In this document: piece by piece, positions 61,241 to 64,000 of the stretch
Layout of the letters: each line of letters starts with the position of its first letter
How positions within the stretch are numbered: the stretch's first letter is position 1
DNA from: an uncultured Octadecabacter sp.
GTDB lineage: Bacteria > Pseudomonadota > Alphaproteobacteria > Rhodobacterales > Rhodobacteraceae
Direction of reading: 5' to 3'
DNA length: 64,000 nucleotides
NCBI GenBank assembly: GCA_937891785.1
Contig: CALAGN010000149.1
Span: forward strand, 1-64,000
Made by a program: the position numbers and the translations under genes
Notes under the pieces: model-generated
What the model was told of the DNA's origin: nothing
The model's input: the letters and a program-made list of their open reading frames with translations, nothing else
Database searches by the model: none

Positions 61241-61915
61241 GTGATCGCGCTCGAAAATGTGGCCTATACATACGGCGGCGGAGAGCTTTTTTCCGGGGTC
61301 GATTTGACCCTCGCACCGGGCTCTTTTCACTTTTTGACCGGCCCTTCGGGTGCTGGAAAGACAACCCTCCTCAAGCTGTGTTACGGCGAACTAACCGCAA
61401 CGGCGGGTCATGTTCGGGTGTTTGATCAGGATACGCGAAGCATGGATCGCGATGCGATTGCGATGACGCGGCGGCGGATCGGGGTTGTGCATCAGGACTG
61501 TCAGTTTCTTGATCACCTGTCAGTTGGTGAAAACGTCATGCTGCCGCTGACGGTTGCGGGCCGTGGCGCCGAAGTTGGCGGAAATCTCAAGGATTTGTTG
61601 GGCTGGGTTGGGTTGACAGCGCAGGCAGACCAATTGCCACCGCAGCTTTCGGGTGGTGAACGGCAGCGCGCGGCCGTGGCCCGTGCGGTGATCATGTCAC
61701 CGGATGTGATCCTCGCTGACGAGCCGACGGGCAACATTGATTGGGAGATGTCGCAGCGTCTGCTTACCCTGCTGATCGAGTTGAACAAGATGGGCAAGAC
61801 AGTGCTGGTCGCGACGCACGACCTGTCATTGATCCGCACGGCCAAAGCGCAGGTCGCGACCCGCGTGTTGCGCCTTAAGGATCGTCGATTGCAACTGGCA
61901 GGGGCGGACTTGTGA
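61241..61915 (+). CDS. ftsE: Cell division ATP-binding protein FtsE
   Basis: ATPase of the FtsEX complex, which relays cell-division signals to periplasmic peptidoglycan hydrolases. 224 residues. Walker A GPSGAGKT (~35-42), Q-loop VVHQD, signature LSGGERQR and Walker B VILADEPTGN are all intact. I start at GTG 61241 because AAAGGGG lies upstream at a proper distance; an earlier in-frame GTG at 61217 has its purine tract too close. The stop overlaps ftsX (TGATG). Confidence 0.94.
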   Translation: MIALENVAYTYGGGELFSGVDLTLAPGSFHFLTGPSGAGKTTLLKLCYGELTATAGHVRVFDQDTRSMDRDAIAMTRRRIGVVHQDCQFLDHLSVGENVMLPLTVAGRGAEVGGNLKDLLGWVGLTAQADQLPPQLSGGERQRAAVARAVIMSPDVILADEPTGNIDWEMSQRLLTLLIELNKMGKTVLVATHDLSLIRTAKAQVATRVLRLKDRRLQLAGADL

Positions 61916-62817
61916 TGCCTTTTTTGTCGCGTATCATGGCGCTCTTGGCAGGTGATCCACAGGCCGATCGCACAGTGCCGCCAACGGGCTACACGGCGCG
62001 ACTGACACTATTCACGTCGGCTGCGATGGCGTTTCTGGCGGTCTTTGCGCTGGCGTTGTCATTGGCGACGGGCCGTCTGGCGAACCGATGGTCGGCCGAG
62101 CTGGCGCAGACGTCTACCTTGCGTATATCCGCACCTGTCGATCAGTTGGCGGCGCAGACCCGTGCGGCCCTTATTGTACTGGAAACAACCCCGGGTGTGG
62201 CGCAGGCCCGCCCGTTGACGGCTGATGAGCAACGCGCATTGCTTGCGCCCTGGTTTGGGCCGGACCTGCCTGTGGAAACGCTGCCGATCCCGCAACTGAT
62301 CGAGATCATCGAGGACAGCGACGGATATGACGCCACCGGATTGCGCGCGCGCTTGCAAGCCGAAGTGCCCGGTGCGGTGCTGGATGATCATACCCGTTGG
62401 CGGGAACCGCTGGTGGCGGCTGCGGGGCGGTTGCGCACCCTTGGACTTGTGGCGATCCTGTTGATTGCGGCCAGCACAGGCGCGATGATCACGCTTGCGG
62501 CCAATGCTGCCCTTGCGGCCAGTGCCCAAGTGATCCGCGTCATGCGGCTTGTCGGTGCGCGTGACATCTATATCGCGCGGGCGTTTGTGCGCCGCTTTAC
62601 GTTGCGCGCCCTAACGGGTGCCACCGTTGGCATGATCGCCGGTATTCTTGCGGTGATGCTGTTGCCGCGCACAGACGTGGCGGGCGGGTTTTTGACGGGT
62701 CTTGGTTTCCAAGGTGCACACTGGCTTTGGCCGTTGGTCATTCCGCCACTTGCCGCTATTGTTGCCTTCTTTGCCACCCGTGCCGCTGCATTGCGCACCC
62801 TGAGGGAACAGTCATGA
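61915..62817 (+). CDS. ftsX: Cell division protein FtsX
   Basis: Membrane partner of FtsE, about 300 residues. One span near 28-52 (LFTSAAMAFLAVFALALSLA) precedes a periplasmic loop (~55-165), then three further spans to the C-terminus (LGLVAILLIAASTGAMITLAA, LTGATVGMIAGILAVMLL, PLVIPPLAAIVAFFATRAA). This is the FtsX four-span layout. The sequence is diverged, as alphaproteobacterial FtsX usually is. ATG 61915 is preferred over the overlapping GTG at 61912. Coupled to plsC by an ATGA overlap. Confidence 0.9.
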   Translation: MPFLSRIMALLAGDPQADRTVPPTGYTARLTLFTSAAMAFLAVFALALSLATGRLANRWSAELAQTSTLRISAPVDQLAAQTRAALIVLETTPGVAQARPLTADEQRALLAPWFGPDLPVETLPIPQLIEIIEDSDGYDATGLRARLQAEVPGAVLDDHTRWREPLVAAAGRLRTLGLVAILLIAASTGAMITLAANAALAASAQVIRVMRLVGARDIYIARAFVRRFTLRALTGATVGMIAGILAVMLLPRTDVAGGFLTGLGFQGAHWLWPLVIPPLAAIVAFFATRAAALRTLREQS

Positions 62818-63557
62818 AATACGCTATTCAATGGGTTCGTTGCCTTATTTTTAACGCGCAGATGTATCTGATGATGTTGGTCATTGCGATTGTGTATCTG
62901 CCATGGACAATTTTCTCGCGTAATGGCGCGATCGCTGCCTGTCACGCCTATTGTAGCTGGGTGTGTTGGACGGCGGGCTGGATGATCGGCATGAAAACCG
63001 AAGTGCGCGGAGAGGTTCCTACAGATGAGGTTCTTGTCGCGGCCAAGCATCAGTCGTTCATGGATGTTTTGATGATTTATGGCGCTCTGCCGCGTGGCAA
63101 GTTCATTATGAAGCGTATCCTGATGTATGCGCCAGTCCTTGGCCAATACGGGCTGCGGATCGGGTGCATCCCCGTGGATCGTGGCAAACGCGGACAGGCG
63201 ATCAAAAAGATGCTGGCAGATGTATCGAGCGGCGCTGCTCTGCCGGGGCAGTTGATCATCTACTCCCAAGGCACCCGTATCGCACCAGGGGTCAAGGCCC
63301 CCTACAAGGTTGGCACAGGGGCGTTGTACAAGGAAATGGGTCAGGACTGCGTGCCTGTGGCAACTAACGTCGGTGTGTTGTGGCCTAAACGTGGCATCTA
63401 TCGCAGCCCCGGAACGGCGGTGGTTGAATTCATGCCGCGGATCAAAGCGGGCATGCCAACGGCTAAATTCATGGCCCAACTTGAGCAGTCTGTCGAAGCG
63501 CGTTCAAATGCGCTGATGGTGGAAGCGGGGTTTGAATTCCCCAAGACTATAGAATGA
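62814..63557 (+). CDS. plsC: 1-acyl-sn-glycerol-3-phosphate acyltransferase
   Basis: Makes phosphatidic acid from lysophosphatidic acid at the inner membrane, 247 residues. The acyltransferase HX4D motif is KHQSFMD (~82-88), with KFIMKRIL following. The substrate motif, usually EGTR, reads QGTR here (IIYSQGTRIAPG, ~149-160), and CVPVATNVGVLWP is the fourth motif. One N-terminal hydrophobic segment anchors it. A Gln in place of Glu might alter phosphate binding, though I believe QGTR is common in this lineage. Coupled to ftsX and to the next gene. Confidence 0.92.
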   Translation: MKYAIQWVRCLIFNAQMYLMMLVIAIVYLPWTIFSRNGAIAACHAYCSWVCWTAGWMIGMKTEVRGEVPTDEVLVAAKHQSFMDVLMIYGALPRGKFIMKRILMYAPVLGQYGLRIGCIPVDRGKRGQAIKKMLADVSSGAALPGQLIIYSQGTRIAPGVKAPYKVGTGALYKEMGQDCVPVATNVGVLWPKRGIYRSPGTAVVEFMPRIKAGMPTAKFMAQLEQSVEARSNALMVEAGFEFPKTIE

Positions 63558-64000
63558 CTGAGATTGCGGATATCGCCGCGCTTGAGGCGCTTTACGATGA
63601 TGCTTCTCCGCGGTCGCTGATCAAGGTTGTGCGCCGTATCACGCCGCTTTACGCCACATGGATCAACCGCTCGCGGTTTTGCGTGCTGACGACCGTGGGA
63701 CCAGAGGGCACGGACGGTTCTCCGCGTGGCGACATCGGCCCCGTGGTGCGCGTGGTCGATGATAAGACGCTGCATCTGCCCGACTGGCGCGGGAACAACC
63801 GCATGGATTCACTGCGCAATATTGTGCGTGACGGGCGTGTTAGCCTGATGTTCATGATGCCGGGTTCGACCAGCGTCGTTCGCGTGAATGGCACTGCGGT
63901 CCTTAGCGCTGATGCGGCAAACACCGACAGCTTCAAGCAGAACGGACAACACCCCAGATCTGTGATCGTGATCACAATAGCAGAGGCCTATTTTCAATGT
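63554..64000 (+). CDS. PPOX-class FMN-binding protein (partial)
   Basis: The gene runs off the right edge; 149 codons are visible. It is a pyridoxamine 5'-phosphate oxidase-like flavoprotein: FCVLTTVGPEGTDGSPRGDIG, then DDKTLHLPDWRGNNRMDSLRN and VSLMFMMPGSTSVVRVNGTA, which follow the MSMEG_1061-type PPOX pattern (split-barrel FMN fold). Probable FMN- or F420-dependent redox enzyme of unknown substrate. The start ATG overlaps the plsC stop. Confidence 0.88.
   Translation, partial: MTEIADIAALEALYDDASPRSLIKVVRRITPLYATWINRSRFCVLTTVGPEGTDGSPRGDIGPVVRVVDDKTLHLPDWRGNNRMDSLRNIVRDGRVSLMFMMPGSTSVVRVNGTAVLSADAANTDSFKQNGQHPRSVIVITIAEAYFQC

Noticed and set aside
1-64000. tRNA, rRNA, CRISPR array, riboswitch, prophage or defence system
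   Set aside because: No cloverleaf-like segment, rRNA block, spaced direct-repeat array, phage gene or known defence module was recognised on either strand, including in the gaps before gshA, moaB and greA.

Overview
The window looks like chromosomal core sequence of a marine alphaproteobacterium of the family Rhodobacteraceae (Roseobacter group). The grounds are gene content and order: ispE beside a TPR lipoprotein-type gene, an ftsE-ftsX-plsC block divergent from a zinc-ribbon protein, a pyrB-linked dihydroorotase-like gene followed by plsY, a separate phaA-phaB pair, plant-type gshA, ETF-ubiquinone oxidoreductase, aa3 oxidase subunit IV and a DUF4175 protein. Base composition is moderately GC-rich by eye, below that of Ruegeria or Rhodobacter. 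That, with insertion-sequence debris at the left edge, would fit a cold-water genus such as Octadecabacter, Loktanella or Yoonia; the genus is inference.

Left edge (1-1540): a rearrangement scar. The start of an IS66-type tnpA runs directly into a headless VCBS-repeat protein fragment. About 0.3 kb of noncoding sequence with an 11-bp inverted repeat follows, then the decayed 3' end of hypE (hydrogenase maturation), interrupted by an in-frame stop.

1541-10152: an ABC-2 exporter pair; an S49 peptidase / small zinc-ribbon membrane protein / CaCA antiporter / pteridine-reductase-like SDR string with stop-start overlaps; an AT-rich 280-bp gap with a perfect DnaA-box sequence; then uvrC, pgsA, moaD, moaE and convergent tag. 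10253-20939: an EAL protein, phaA and phaB with clear regulatory signals, a DMT exporter, DUF465, a small-molecule or tRNA methyltransferase, DUF2007, polyprenyl diphosphate synthase, ispE, a TPR protein and ETF-QO. 21168-31523: greA, a Rhodobacteraceae hypothetical, GNAT, mobA, azlCD, a lipoprotein, COX subunit IV, DUF6173, an Lrp regulator, an acyl-CoA dehydrogenase with a coupled metallo-hydrolase, Sua5 and YqgE. 31629-37890: a DsbD-alpha-like protein, an RND pump with its adaptor, and moaB.

37887-43258: a divergent family-4-like uracil-DNA glycosylase, then the pyrB operon. The operon holds an internally deleted GNAT reading frame that keeps both overlap junctions, two membrane proteins, a dihydroorotase pseudoenzyme and plsY. 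43311-53727: gshA, rsmE, ubiA, a BON-like/OmpA envelope protein with a coiled-coil partner, and 5-oxoprolinase. gshA and 5-oxoprolinase are two enzymes of glutathione metabolism. 53724-64000: tlpA-like, argH, a small lipoprotein, DUF2834, lysA, DUF4175 (possibly starting at CTG), a zinc-ribbon protein, ftsE, ftsX, plsC and a truncated PPOX flavoprotein at the right edge.

I saw no tRNA, rRNA, CRISPR array, prophage or obvious defence island. The least ordinary items are the 5' scar, the pyr operon with its two degenerate members, and the glycosylase with altered catalytic motifs.
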